Shown here: positions 1-6,421 of the stretch, one piece after another
Numbering within the stretch: the first letter of the stretch is position 1
Layout: every line of letters starts with the position of its first letter
NCBI GenBank assembly: GCA_910589115.1
Contig: CAJUSB010000074.1
Coordinates: 1-16,898, forward strand
Origin: an uncultured Clostridia bacterium
Lineage (GTDB): Bacteria; Bacillota; Clostridia; Oscillospirales; Butyricicoccaceae
Direction: 5' to 3'
Length of the DNA stretch: 16,898 nt
Notes under the pieces: model-generated
The model's database searches: none
Seen by the model: the letters and a program-made list of their open reading frames with translations, nothing else
Told to the model about the DNA's origin: nothing
Made by a program: the position numbers and the translations under genes

Positions 1-3
1 ATT

Positions 4-32
4 ATCTTAGCACAATCCCCGTTCGATGTCCA
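4..32 (-). promoter_or_regulatory. Leftward sigma-A-type promoter
   Basis: On the minus strand a TGGACA -35 box (27-32) stands 17 bp from a TAAGAT -10 box (4-9). The -10 is preceded by TGC, an extended -10 arrangement. It lies just past the DUF6870-type gene and points off the left edge, so it probably drives the next gene of the element. Only the box pattern supports this. Confidence 0.45.
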
Positions 33-51
33 GGAAGTTTTGCCGCTTTTT

Positions 52-318
52 TTAATATTTGGAACGCAGATACGAAAGCATCCGCTGCTCCAATGTCACA
101 TTGGTATCGGTAAAACTGATTTTTACCACGTATTTTCCGTGCCGGTAGCAATATGGATTGCCAATCTGACGGATGAAGTCTAAAATCCTTTCCTCCTTCG
201 GCAAGTCAGTGTTGACTGTTACATCGCGGATATCCCGCAAGGTATCAATATCAACCGTCCGGATGTCCACATTTTTCATGGCTTCCATTTCTTCTTGGGT
301 GTAAATATGCTGTTCCAT
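52..318 (-). CDS. Small DUF6870-type ICE protein
   Basis: An 88-residue soluble protein of unknown function. The sequence (NVDIRTVDIDTL near the N-terminus, then TDLPKEERILDFIRQIGNPYC, then a charged C-terminus) matches my memory of the small DUF6870 family carried next to ParB-like genes in clostridial ICEs. The reading frame is open further upstream to 519, but that part lies inside the neighbouring gene. The ATG at 316-318 has a GGAGG five bases before it and is the natural start. An ATG at 328-330 is possible but lacks its own ribosome site. It follows the DGQHR-type gene by 13 bp, so the two are likely cotranscribed. No signal peptide, membrane segment or catalytic motif is visible. Confidence 0.8.
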   Translation of the reverse strand: MEQHIYTQEEMEAMKNVDIRTVDIDTLRDIRDVTVNTDLPKEERILDFIRQIGNPYCYRHGKYVVKISFTDTNVTLEQRMLSYLRSKY

Positions 319-331
319 GTTGTCCTCCATA

Positions 332-1183
332 TCAAGTGTTGAAGCGGTACGGCAGTTTTTTGCCCCTGCGCTGGCTATTATACTTTTCGAGCAAGACGCG
401 GGCATAGCGCAGCGCAATGCTGCTCGTGCTGAAATCCAGTTTGCCGCGCCGGATGATTTCTTCCGGGTCAACGGCAGACAGACGCTTGACGAAAGCTGCG
501 TTATCCAGTTCGGTATCATAGGTTTTGAGGAATAGCGCCATACCAGAGAGCATTGCCGCTCGGAGGGAATTGGGTGCGCCGTGCCATGTGCTGTTCAGAA
601 GCCGGAGCATCCGGTCGAAATTTGCGCCACTCAAAAGCCTGTACGCATTGATCAGCGCACGGGTTGCTGAGATTTCATACGCTTTACCAGTCGGTGTTGT
701 AAGCGCCCAGTGAAAGCCGTTCTTTTCAACCAGCCGTTTCATTTCAAGTACCTCCGCATTCTGGCCGGATTCAATCAGAGCGTTCGTAGACTGTGAAAGG
801 GTCATGCGCTTGTTCGCCTTGTCCAGTTTTGCGTACAGCTCGGCTTCTTTCTCATAGGTCAAATCGTTATGTATCTGGCACGGCACAATGACCTCCGCGC
901 CGCCGTTCATTTTACGTAACGCTGCGACTCTATGCTGTCCGTCAATCAGGTAAAAATGGCCATCCCGGAAGCTGACAATCAAGGGTTTTAACAAGCGGTC
1001 ATCCCATTTGCGTATCAGGTCGTCTACGTCCTTTTCCTCAACAGGCCGCTGATAGGGCTGTCCGGAAGTCAGGCGGTCGGTCGGCAAAAAGCGCAGTTCA
1101 CCGGAGCTGCTGTATTCTTTCAGGATTAACGTCTGCTGACCCTTATTCTGCTTTTTGTTATGCCGTTTTTTTCGGTTACTCAT
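332..1183 (-). CDS. ParB/sulfiredoxin-fold protein (DGQHR type, DUF6551-like)
   Basis: A 283-residue protein with a very basic N-terminal tail (residues 1-15, rich in K, R, N and Q). A ParB/Srx-like domain follows: YQRPV at 44-48, then a hydrophobic strand leading into DGQHR at 81-85, the place where ParB proteins carry their nucleotide-binding box. The rest is helical and unassigned. This fits the DUF6551 group of ICE-borne ParB relatives. Its role is probably DNA or nucleotide binding in element maintenance, but this is inferred from the fold and the company it keeps. The ATG at 1181-1183 uses AAGGGG inside the end of the ParB gene, whose stop is only 4 bp upstream, so translation is probably coupled. 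Confidence 0.8.
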   Translation of the reverse strand: MSNRKKRHNKKQNKGQQTLILKEYSSSGELRFLPTDRLTSGQPYQRPVEEKDVDDLIRKWDDRLLKPLIVSFRDGHFYLIDGQHRVAALRKMNGGAEVIVPCQIHNDLTYEKEAELYAKLDKANKRMTLSQSTNALIESGQNAEVLEMKRLVEKNGFHWALTTPTGKAYEISATRALINAYRLLSGANFDRMLRLLNSTWHGAPNSLRAAMLSGMALFLKTYDTELDNAAFVKRLSAVDPEEIIRRGKLDFSTSSIALRYARVLLEKYNSQRRGKKLPYRFNT

Positions 1184-1187
1184 GTTG

Positions 1188-2183
1188 CTATGTCCCCTTC
1201 ACTTTTTGAAATAGGCTCTCTGCGGTGCTGTGAATCAAAGCTAACTGCTGGTGCAGATAGTCAAGCTGCTCCGACGTTAAAGCTGGAAAAATCTCTTCAT
1301 AATAAGGTGTGCTGTACCATTCAATGTCACGGCGGAACTTCTGCGCAAATGCGGTAATTTCAGCCAGAAAGCCATCCGGCGTGCAGCTGCAATCTTTATC
1401 CGGGTTTTTCAGGTCGGCTATGGATTCTGCAACTGTGACAAAACGCTTGCCATCCAGAGCAAACGACTGCGCTGGCGCAGATGCCCCCGATTCCAGCTGC
1501 ATATCACCCGATGGATGCTCCTGCTTTGTATCAGCCTGTACCGCCGCTTGGTACTCGCTTACCGACCGGATTTCGCCAGCCGCTAACTGGCTGGCCGCTT
1601 CTTTTTGCTGTTCCGGTTCCATTCGGGACAACTTCAGCGCGTCTCTTTTCGTAATCTTTGCATCCGCGTTTCGGATCATTTCTTTCACTTCCGGAGCCAG
1701 ATTCTTCGCTGTTTGGATCTGCCGCCGGACAGTGCTGGGATTTACCCCCAATTTTTCAGCCGTATCGTCTACAAACGACTTTGTGGTATCAGATACGCAT
1801 TTTGCACTTCTGATTTTCTCACTTTTCCGATCGCCGCCGTTCCTGGCCTCGGGATAAAGCGATTCGTAAATCGCCTTTCTCCGAAGCAGCAGCTCGCCAT
1901 ATTCGACCACCGATAAGCCATTGCGGATAAAGTTTTCATCAATTTCGGCTAGTTCTGCCTGCAATCCTTCCAGGCTGCTGACAGTACATTCGATTTCCGG
2001 CCAGTCCAGCAGTTTTGCAGCTTCCAGCCGGTGCAGCCCGGCAATCAATACATTACGATGGTCAACCGTAATCGGGTTTAGCAGCCCGATTTCCGAGATG
2101 CTTTTTGCCAGCTCTTGAATGTGTTCGGGGTTCGCGGTGCGCCGCCCCGGATTGATCTTGACCTCAACGGTCGGAATAAGCAT
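1188..2183 (-). CDS. ParB-family protein with helix-turn-helix
   Basis: A 331-residue ParB-like partition or regulatory protein. The N-terminal ParB domain shows IPTVEVKINPGRR, then AKSISEIGLLNPITV, then AGLHRLEAAK (48-57, the ParB box) and AEIDENFIRNGLS (79-91). A helix-turn-helix follows at about 141-155 (TAEKLGVNPSTVRRQ). The C-terminal third is low in recognisable motifs and may dimerise. The frame stays open to 2300, but the ATG at 2181-2183 has an AAGGAGGG ribosome site 7 bases upstream and starts exactly at the conserved domain. It heads a tight operon with the DGQHR-type and DUF6870-type genes. No ParA ATPase is present in the window, so partition may use a partner elsewhere, or the protein may act as a regulator of the element. 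Confidence 0.9.
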   Translation of the reverse strand: MLIPTVEVKINPGRRTANPEHIQELAKSISEIGLLNPITVDHRNVLIAGLHRLEAAKLLDWPEIECTVSSLEGLQAELAEIDENFIRNGLSVVEYGELLLRRKAIYESLYPEARNGGDRKSEKIRSAKCVSDTTKSFVDDTAEKLGVNPSTVRRQIQTAKNLAPEVKEMIRNADAKITKRDALKLSRMEPEQQKEAASQLAAGEIRSVSEYQAAVQADTKQEHPSGDMQLESGASAPAQSFALDGKRFVTVAESIADLKNPDKDCSCTPDGFLAEITAFAQKFRRDIEWYSTPYYEEIFPALTSEQLDYLHQQLALIHSTAESLFQKVKGT

Positions 2184-2222
2184 ACGCTTTCCCTCCTTGT
2201 CATTTTCGCTGGATGGAACACG

Positions 2223-2250
2223 TGACACCGCTGAAAATGCAGCGGTGTCA
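2223..2250. repeat. Perfect 11-bp inverted repeat upstream of the ParB gene
   Basis: TGACACCGCTG and its exact complement CAGCGGTGTCA flank a 6-base loop, AAAATG. It ends about 40 bp before the ParB start codon. The minus-strand side is not followed by a T run, so it is not a simple terminator. An operator or a leader-RNA stem is more likely. Confidence 0.6.
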
Positions 2251-2368
2251 GGTCTTGCATCCAGCAAGGAGGAGCGGGACGGGAAGGGCATACCGGCCAC
2301 ATTTTCAGTTTTCTAATTCAGAAAATTTGATATGGCCGGCTTTCCGCCCTCCCAATGCTCCGTAAAAT

Positions 2369-2421
2369 CTGTGCCGTATTCTCAGACGGCAGGACCGTCC
2401 TACTGCTCACCCCCGGCACAG
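2369..2421. repeat. Nested stem-loop (8-bp outer stem, 5-bp inner stem)
   Basis: CTGTGCCG (2369-2376) pairs perfectly with CGGCACAG (2414-2421). Between them GACGG (2385-2389) pairs with CCGTC (2395-2399) around CAGGA. Alternative pairing of TGCCGT with ACGGCA is also possible. Nested GC-rich stems in non-coding DNA suggest a structured RNA or a protein-binding DNA hairpin. Confidence 0.5.
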
Positions 2422-2825
2422 GGAATATGCAAGCCTGCTTGCGGCACCAAGCAACGCGCGATACCATCAGACGGCGGCGGCAGGTGACTAAACTGCCCAA
2501 ACCAATCCCACAGCATCCCCCTTTTTCCCAGCGGTACGGGTTTTTGCGTATACACTGCTACGTTCCGGCATTGCCAATGCCATCTTACAAGGGACGCTCG
2601 GCCTTCGATGCGATCGTTGGGACGAATGACGAGCGGAAAATCCTCCTCTCGCGCCGGTCATCATTCGCAGGCTGTCTTTGCGTCGGCCCTATACTGCAGC
2701 AGTGCGGTGCTTGCATATTGATATAAACAGGGGGATTCTCCCCGTTGTTTGTCAAGGTGCCAAGGAAGCTGCTTAGGCCCCCTCACTTATTTAGCCCGTT
2801 GGGAGAAGGGATTTAATAGACAAAT

Positions 2826-3278
2826 TCAGAAATTTTTTTCAAAAATTTTACGCAGCTTTTTCAGCGCCTTCTTTTTCCAATAATGGACTGTGTTCTGCGA
2901 GGTACCAAGCTCAGCACTTAATTCATGTTCCGTCTGCTGCTTGACGAAAATACCGCGAATGATATACCGTTCTTTCGGCTCTAAAGTGTCGAGAAGAGCG
3001 TCCATCCAGTTAGAATCTGCAATCTGCTCATCTAAAGGGATATCATTGGCAGCAAACTGCTGCTCCAAATCCAGCAGCCGCTCATACGAATCTTCACGGC
3101 TGGGGATGAAAAAAGCGGTTTCCGACTCAAAATCACAGACAAAGCGCTCTGACTTCAGATCGTATGTAAAATATTCTTCCTTCCGCTGGTAGAGATGGTA
3201 TGCGTCATAAACCTGCTTGGTAACCGGTACACGCTCTCCGTTCACTACGATGTAATACTTTTTACTGCCGTTGTTCAT
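2826..3278 (-). CDS. Small sigma-70-like regulator (region 4 helix-turn-helix)
   Basis: A 150-residue protein. The N-terminal half starts with YYIVVNGERVPVTKQVYDAYH, followed by an acidic middle. The C-terminal part (about 92-146) has the sigma region 4 pattern: LLDTLEPKERYIIRGIFV, then EHELSAELGTSQNTVHYWKKKALKKLRK, a helix-turn-helix for -35 DNA. No region 2 core-binding domain is evident. This matches the short sigma-like regulators common in Tn916/Tn1549-type ICEs, which probably control element genes. The ATG at 3276-3278 has GGAGG six to seven bases upstream, but that site sits in a perfect 16-bp hairpin, implying translational control. The leader also contains a terminator-like hairpin. 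Confidence 0.85.
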   Translation of the reverse strand: MNNGSKKYYIVVNGERVPVTKQVYDAYHLYQRKEEYFTYDLKSERFVCDFESETAFFIPSREDSYERLLDLEQQFAANDIPLDEQIADSNWMDALLDTLEPKERYIIRGIFVKQQTEHELSAELGTSQNTVHYWKKKALKKLRKIFEKNF

Positions 3279-3284
3279 TTTTTA

Positions 3285-3325
3285 CCTCCAAAATTTGAAA
3301 TGAGTTGATTTTCAAATTTTGGAGG
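3285..3325 (-). promoter_or_regulatory. Hairpin masking the ribosome site of the sigma-like gene
   Basis: CCTCCAAAATTTGAAA (3285-3300) and its exact complement (3310-3325) flank a 9-base loop. In the minus-strand transcript the 3' arm ends in GGAGG, the ribosome site for the ATG at 3278, so it would be base-paired to CCUCC. The arms are perfect over 16 bp. Known parallels are ribosome-site-sequestering leaders of inducible genes. It could also be a DNA operator for a dimeric repressor. Confidence 0.7.
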
Positions 3326-3346
3326 GTGGCGCGCGAACACGGTAAG

Positions 3347-3387
3347 ACAAAAAAAGAGACGTAAACAGCCGAACGGCTATCCACGTC
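3347..3387 (-). terminator. Terminator-like hairpin in the sigma gene leader
   Basis: On the minus strand GACGT plus a G-U-rich extension forms about 13 bp ending in GCC/GGC around a GUUC loop (3358-3387). UCUUUUUUU follows at once. This is a good intrinsic terminator, yet it stands upstream of the sigma-like gene with no evident gene before it. That places it as a leader attenuator or as the end of an unseen short transcript. Confidence 0.6.
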
Positions 3388-3644
3388 ATGTCGAAGGATA
3401 GTTTATACTTTATGTTACATTGGATGGATTCAGTTCTTCTCCAGCAAAAATGCACTATCAATGTATTCTCCATTGAAGCTATATTATAAAGTCCCTAATA
3501 ATTCAATCCGCACGATAATCTGAACAAAACAAATAAATAGTCTGATTCAGGACTATGCAATCCGCTGTCTTAATAGGAGTTCTCTTAAAGTGACTATATA
3601 AAGTAATGATTTTTGCGAAAAAAAACGTGACACTAAATTTACAT

Positions 3645-3681
3645 TAAAATAAAAAGGCACCCCCAAGCCTTTGGGAGTGCC
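3645..3681 (-). terminator. Minus-strand terminator, split from its gene by the IS
   Basis: GGCACTCCC and GGGGGTGCC form a 9-11 bp stem (one G-U pair) around a short loop, followed on the minus strand by TTTTTATTTT. It is oriented for the gene now ending at 4733. Removing the IS and one target-site copy would put it about 40 bp past that stop codon, so it is probably that operon's original terminator. Confidence 0.65.
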
Positions 3682-3698
3682 AAAATTATATCACATGT

Positions 3699-3708
3699 AT
3701 AAAAGATT
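3699..3708. repeat. Target-site duplication, left copy
   Basis: ATAAAAGATT directly abuts the left inverted repeat of the IS. The same ten bases directly follow the right inverted repeat. IS1595-family elements usually duplicate 8 bp, so two bases may match by chance. Confidence 0.8.
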
Positions 3709-3749
3709 ATGCTTATCGGTTTGACTCAGCCGGTCACAAAATATAGAAA
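3709..3749. repeat. IS left terminal inverted repeat
   Basis: It starts ATGCTTATCGGTTTGACTCA. It pairs with the right end with one mismatch in the outer 22 bp and about six in 41 bp. Confidence 0.8.
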
Positions 3750-3798
3750 AATATGAAATCAGGGTTGACAAGCCCCATTTATGGGACAGTACATGTGC

Positions 3799-3804
3799 TA
3801 TGAT
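3799..3804 (+). promoter_or_regulatory. Candidate extended -10 of the transposase gene
   Basis: TATGAT preceded by TGC forms an extended -10 element 29 bases before the transposase ATG. A TTGACA at 3765-3770 is too far away (28 bp) to be its -35 box. Confidence 0.35.
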
Positions 3805-3833
3805 GTAAGAAAGCAAACAAAAGGAGAATCATC

Positions 3834-4709
3834 ATGGCACAAAGAGAGGAATTCTCATTCAAGCAGTTTCGGGAGCAATTTGCAACAGAAGAAGCTTGCA
3901 AGAATTTTTTATATGAGCATCGCTTCCCGAATGGTTTTGTATGCCCACACTGCGGAGGGACGAAATGTAGTTTTATCCGTACACGTTGGCTGTATCAGTG
4001 CAGCAGCTGCCGGAAGCAGATTTCCATGACAGCGGGTACGGTCATGCATCGTACCCATCTTCCACTGACCTCATGGTTTTGGGCAATGTATCTTTGTGCG
4101 ACAGATAAGAGGGGAATTTCAGCTGTCCAGTTGAAAAAGGCACTTGATATTTGCTATGAAAGTGCATGGTACCTTCTGGTTCGGATCCGCAGCGCTATGG
4201 GACAGCGCGACCAGAAATACCTGCTTTCTGGCCTTGTAGAGATGGATGATGCGTATGTGGGCGGTTCAACTCATGACGGGAAGCGGGGGCGCGGGACAGA
4301 GCAGTCGCTGATTGCTGTGGCCCATTCAAAGAGCAGTCACGAAAAACCGGGATTCCTTCGGATTGAGCTGCTCGATAACTTGAAGCATGAGACACTCCAG
4401 CGTTTTGTGGATCAACACATCACACCGAATTCAGTTGTAGAATGTGATGGATTTTCCAGTTATAAGTGTCTGAAAGGATGTACTCTCAGTGCAAAAACTT
4501 ACAGTTCTGAAGATGATGATCTCAAGTGGGTTCATATCGCGATCAGTAATCTGAAAGCGTTTTTGATTGGCACCTACCATGGTCGGGTTGAGAATCTTCA
4601 GCCCTATTTGGATGAATTTTGCTTCCGCTATAATCGCAGGCAGTTTCCCTATCAGCTCTTTTCTCGTCTCGCCGCTGCCGTCTCTATATCTTGTACCCTG
4701 CTGAGTTAA
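3834..4709 (+). CDS. IS1595-family transposase
   Basis: A 291-residue DDE-type transposase that cuts and joins the IS ends. The N-terminus has a zinc ribbon with CPHC (37-40) and CSSC (56-59), followed by a helical DNA-binding part (TAGTVMHRTHLPLTSWFWAMY). The ISXO2/IS1595 catalytic core shows VEMDDAYVGG (aspartate near 138-139), VVECDGFSSY (D205) and a C-terminal YHGRVENLQPYLDEFCFRYNRR block that supplies the last acidic residue. Length is normal for the family, and there is no frameshift or internal stop. The ATG has AAAGGAG seven bases upstream. It lies on the opposite strand to the surrounding genes and reads towards the 3' end of the secreted-protein gene. Confidence 0.95.
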   Translation: MAQREEFSFKQFREQFATEEACKNFLYEHRFPNGFVCPHCGGTKCSFIRTRWLYQCSSCRKQISMTAGTVMHRTHLPLTSWFWAMYLCATDKRGISAVQLKKALDICYESAWYLLVRIRSAMGQRDQKYLLSGLVEMDDAYVGGSTHDGKRGRGTEQSLIAVAHSKSSHEKPGFLRIELLDNLKHETLQRFVDQHITPNSVVECDGFSSYKCLKGCTLSAKTYSSEDDDLKWVHIAISNLKAFLIGTYHGRVENLQPYLDEFCFRYNRRQFPYQLFSRLAAAVSISCTLLS

Positions 4710-4721
4710 ACCGATAAGCAT
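4681..4721. repeat. IS right terminal inverted repeat
   Basis: Its reverse complement starts ATGCTTATCGGTTTAACTCA and mirrors the left end. It contains the last codons and stop of the transposase. Confidence 0.8.
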
Positions 4722-4731
4722 ATAAAAGATT
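4722..4731. repeat. Target-site duplication, right copy
   Basis: ATAAAAGATT is identical to the left copy. It ends one base before the stop codon (4733-4735) of the minus-strand gene, so the insertion spared the coding sequence. Confidence 0.8.
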
Positions 4732-4732
4732 T

Positions 4733-5614
4733 TTATTCCTGAGCATCAACCAAAATAGTTAACTCCTCTTGGTTTTCAAATTCACCTTCGAGGACAAATA
4801 CCGGCTGAATAAAAGGGCTTTCAACATCTGCATAATAGCCAATGGCAGTATCCGTGATGGTTACATCTGATCCGGTCGATTCCGTCGAAATAAGACAATT
4901 ATCATCTTCCAGAATTGAATTTTGGATATTGGATGCTTCTTTCGTAGCAACAGAGGACACGGCTTCCACTTCCGTTGCAAACTTATCAACCGCAACCACC
5001 TTTCCGCGATCCCCAATACCGATCTTGATCTTGAACTGTCCATAAACCGGTCTTCCGTCAATCAGCGGATAATAGGTAACGTTTTTCCGGATGATTTTCT
5101 CTTCGCCTAACAGCTCGTCCCCTGTCGTTACCGTTCCGATTTGAGGTTCGCCAAGTTCAGATACCGGATAAAGATCGTGCTGCTTGATATACTCATATGC
5201 AATTTGGATGGATGTCTCATCATCCGGGACTGAAGCAGTTTCGGTGAAATCAATATCAGTCCGATAAAACCAGCGACCTGTCACTTCGTCAAACCCGATA
5301 GATTCGGTGTCAGAAATCCGAGTCGCGGATGGAAAATCCTCCACATTTTCTACATCACTGCCTGTAAGGTCAGAAATCTTGGACCTAACCTCGGCTGCAT
5401 CACAGGGAACACAACGGTATACGATTGCATCCTGGTCTTCGTTTGCAATAGCCGTATCAAAACTTACATTTTGGATGTTGATTTCTTCGCCAATTTGCGG
5501 CAAATTCAATTTCGGTATATTACTGGTTTTCCCATTCATCGGATATGCCGAAAAACCCACAGCTCCTACGAACACACATGACAATGCCAGCGCCATTTTT
5601 AATTTCATATTCAT
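4733..5614 (-). CDS. Secreted protein of unknown function
   Basis: I do not recognise the family with confidence. The 293-residue protein starts with a signal-like segment (lysines at 4 and 6, hydrophobic 7-24) and then an acidic extracellular part with no further membrane helix. A region near 180-215 (YYPLIDGRPVYGQFKIKIGI, then GKVVAVDKFATEVE) recalls PepSY/propeptide-like modules, and the C-terminus (IGYYADVESPFIQPVFVLEG) looks like a terminal beta domain. It could therefore be an inhibitor- or chaperone-like partner of the upstream caspase-like protein, but that is inference. The ATG has AGGAG seven bases upstream. It follows that gene by 51 bp on the same strand, so the two are probably one operon. 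The IS inserted just past its stop. Confidence 0.75.
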   Translation of the reverse strand: MNMKLKMALALSCVFVGAVGFSAYPMNGKTSNIPKLNLPQIGEEINIQNVSFDTAIANEDQDAIVYRCVPCDAAEVRSKISDLTGSDVENVEDFPSATRISDTESIGFDEVTGRWFYRTDIDFTETASVPDDETSIQIAYEYIKQHDLYPVSELGEPQIGTVTTGDELLGEEKIIRKNVTYYPLIDGRPVYGQFKIKIGIGDRGKVVAVDKFATEVEAVSSVATKEASNIQNSILEDDNCLISTESTGSDVTITDTAIGYYADVESPFIQPVFVLEGEFENQEELTILVDAQE

Positions 5615-5665
5615 AACGATTCTCCTGTATTCAATATTATCAGTTTCATGTACAGTTTGAAAATA

Positions 5666-6421
5666 TCAACTAAATGTCACGGTACATAATGTATCGAAAG
5701 AACTTGGCCGCTGAGCATACGTTGGGGCTGAAGAATTGTTGGCAACTAATACATCGTTTTTTGCATTTTTATAACCTACAACTCTGGCAATTACTGGTTT
5801 ACCAAGCCCTCCCGGCTGATATATTTCTGCCGCGTTGATAAATGCATTAATCACTGTATAATCGGTCAAATTGCTCGCATATGCTCGAGCTTCCCGTGAG
5901 TCTAAATACATTTGTGAAGCAAAGCCCATTTCCAACCTTGTACCATCAAATGTTTCATAAATTGCTTTTTGACTTGCTGTACTTCCATTGTTTCTAAGCC
6001 AATTGCAACAGTACATAGTAACATATAGATGCTCAAACAGCAAATCAGTTTTGGGAACCATCTCATCATATAAAATGGGACCGTAATCAATTCCAGCCTT
6101 TCCGTGTCCAGCGAAAACGAACATGGTTTGTCGTGCTCCATTTGCTTTTGATCTGAATCGAGATCCTGTTGCTCTGCTATCTTTATACATATAAGAGTTT
6201 TCATAGGTATTATCTGTGCCATAAGATGTAAAATAATTTTCTAATTCCTGGTCAAATTTTCTGACATAATTCGCACCTGCACGATCCTTAAACTCATCTG
6301 CTAATGGACCTGATTCATAGTCATCAATTCCAAATAGACCGGATGTGATGTCGACTGCGCCAGCGGAGCTAGTGAGCATAATAGCGCAAAGAAAAAATGC
6401 TAAAACTTTATATACTTTCAT
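5666..6421 (-). CDS. Secreted caspase-fold-like protein (DUF6345-like)
   Basis: A 251-residue exported protein. The signal peptide is clear: K2 and K5, hydrophobic 6-20, and a likely cut after AGA near residue 22. The mature part opens with FGIDDYESGPLADEFKDRAG. It then carries MFVFAGHGKAGIDYG with His at 106, and a buried strand ending LYVTMYCCNWL with Cys at 138-139. A GHG histidine followed by a strand-borne cysteine is the layout of clan CD (caspase/gingipain-like) peptidases, and the whole resembles DUF6345 proteins. Whether it is a protease is unproven. The ATG at 6419-6421 has AAAGGA seven bases upstream; an in-frame start at 6481 would bury the signal peptide. It may be cotranscribed with the downstream secreted protein. 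Confidence 0.75.
   Translation of the reverse strand: MKVYKVLAFFLCAIMLTSSAGAVDITSGLFGIDDYESGPLADEFKDRAGANYVRKFDQELENYFTSYGTDNTYENSYMYKDSRATGSRFRSKANGARQTMFVFAGHGKAGIDYGPILYDEMVPKTDLLFEHLYVTMYCCNWLRNNGSTASQKAIYETFDGTRLEMGFASQMYLDSREARAYASNLTDYTVINAFINAAEIYQPGGLGKPVIARVVGYKNAKNDVLVANNSSAPTYAQRPSSFDTLCTVTFS

Larger units (their letters stand above)
2184..2825. other. GC-rich non-coding stretch with many inverted repeats
   Basis: No convincing gene lies in these 640 bases; the open frames there have odd composition and lack ribosome sites. The stretch holds several inverted repeats: an 11-bp hairpin at 2223-2250, CCGGCCA (2293-2299) facing TGGCCGG (2333-2339), nested stems within 2369-2421, GCAAGC/GCTTGC at 2429-2442, GGCATTG/CAATGCC at 2567-2581, and GGGGA/TCCCC at 2731-2743. 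A minus-strand TTGACA lies at 2750-2755 but has no well-spaced -10. It could be the leader of the ParB operon, a structured RNA, or a transfer origin. The sequence alone does not decide. Confidence 0.5.
3279..3708. other. Regulatory leader and AT-rich spacer before the IS
   Basis: Apart from the hairpins listed separately, this AT-rich stretch holds a minus-strand TATAAT at 3483-3488, a plausible -10 for the sigma-like gene. No good -35 box lies at the right distance. A minus-strand mini-ORF of 25 codons (3312-3389) overlaps both hairpins but lacks a ribosome site. Nothing else supports a gene. Confidence 0.4.
3709..4721 (+). mobile_element. IS1595-family insertion sequence, about 1013 bp
   Basis: Terminal inverted repeats begin ATGCTTATCGGTTT. 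The outer 22 bp match at 21 positions, and the similarity continues to 41 bp (3709-3749 against 4681-4721) with about 35 matches. The element encodes one transposase on the plus strand and is flanked by ATAAAAGATT direct repeats. Intact ends, an intact gene and an identical duplication point to a fairly recent insertion. The transposase stop codon lies inside the right inverted repeat. The outer sequence suggests a complete, possibly active copy. Confidence 0.88.

Noticed and set aside
319..519. Upstream extension of the DUF6870-type gene
   Set aside because: The extension lies within the 3' end of the neighbouring gene in another frame. The GGAGG-preceded ATG at 318 is better.
2184..2300. 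N-terminal extension of the ParB gene up to 2300
   Set aside because: The extra 39 residues precede the conserved domain and cross an inverted repeat, and the ATG at 2183 has a strong AAGGAGGG site.
2355..2726. Plus-strand 123-codon open frame in the GC-rich region
   Set aside because: It has no ribosome site, an odd Arg/Cys/Pro-rich composition and no recognisable motif, and it overlaps many inverted repeats. It looks like a chance frame in structured non-coding DNA.
3765..3804. TTGACA at 3765 and TATGAT at 3799 as one promoter
   Set aside because: The 28-bp gap is too long for a sigma-A promoter. Only the extended -10 was kept.
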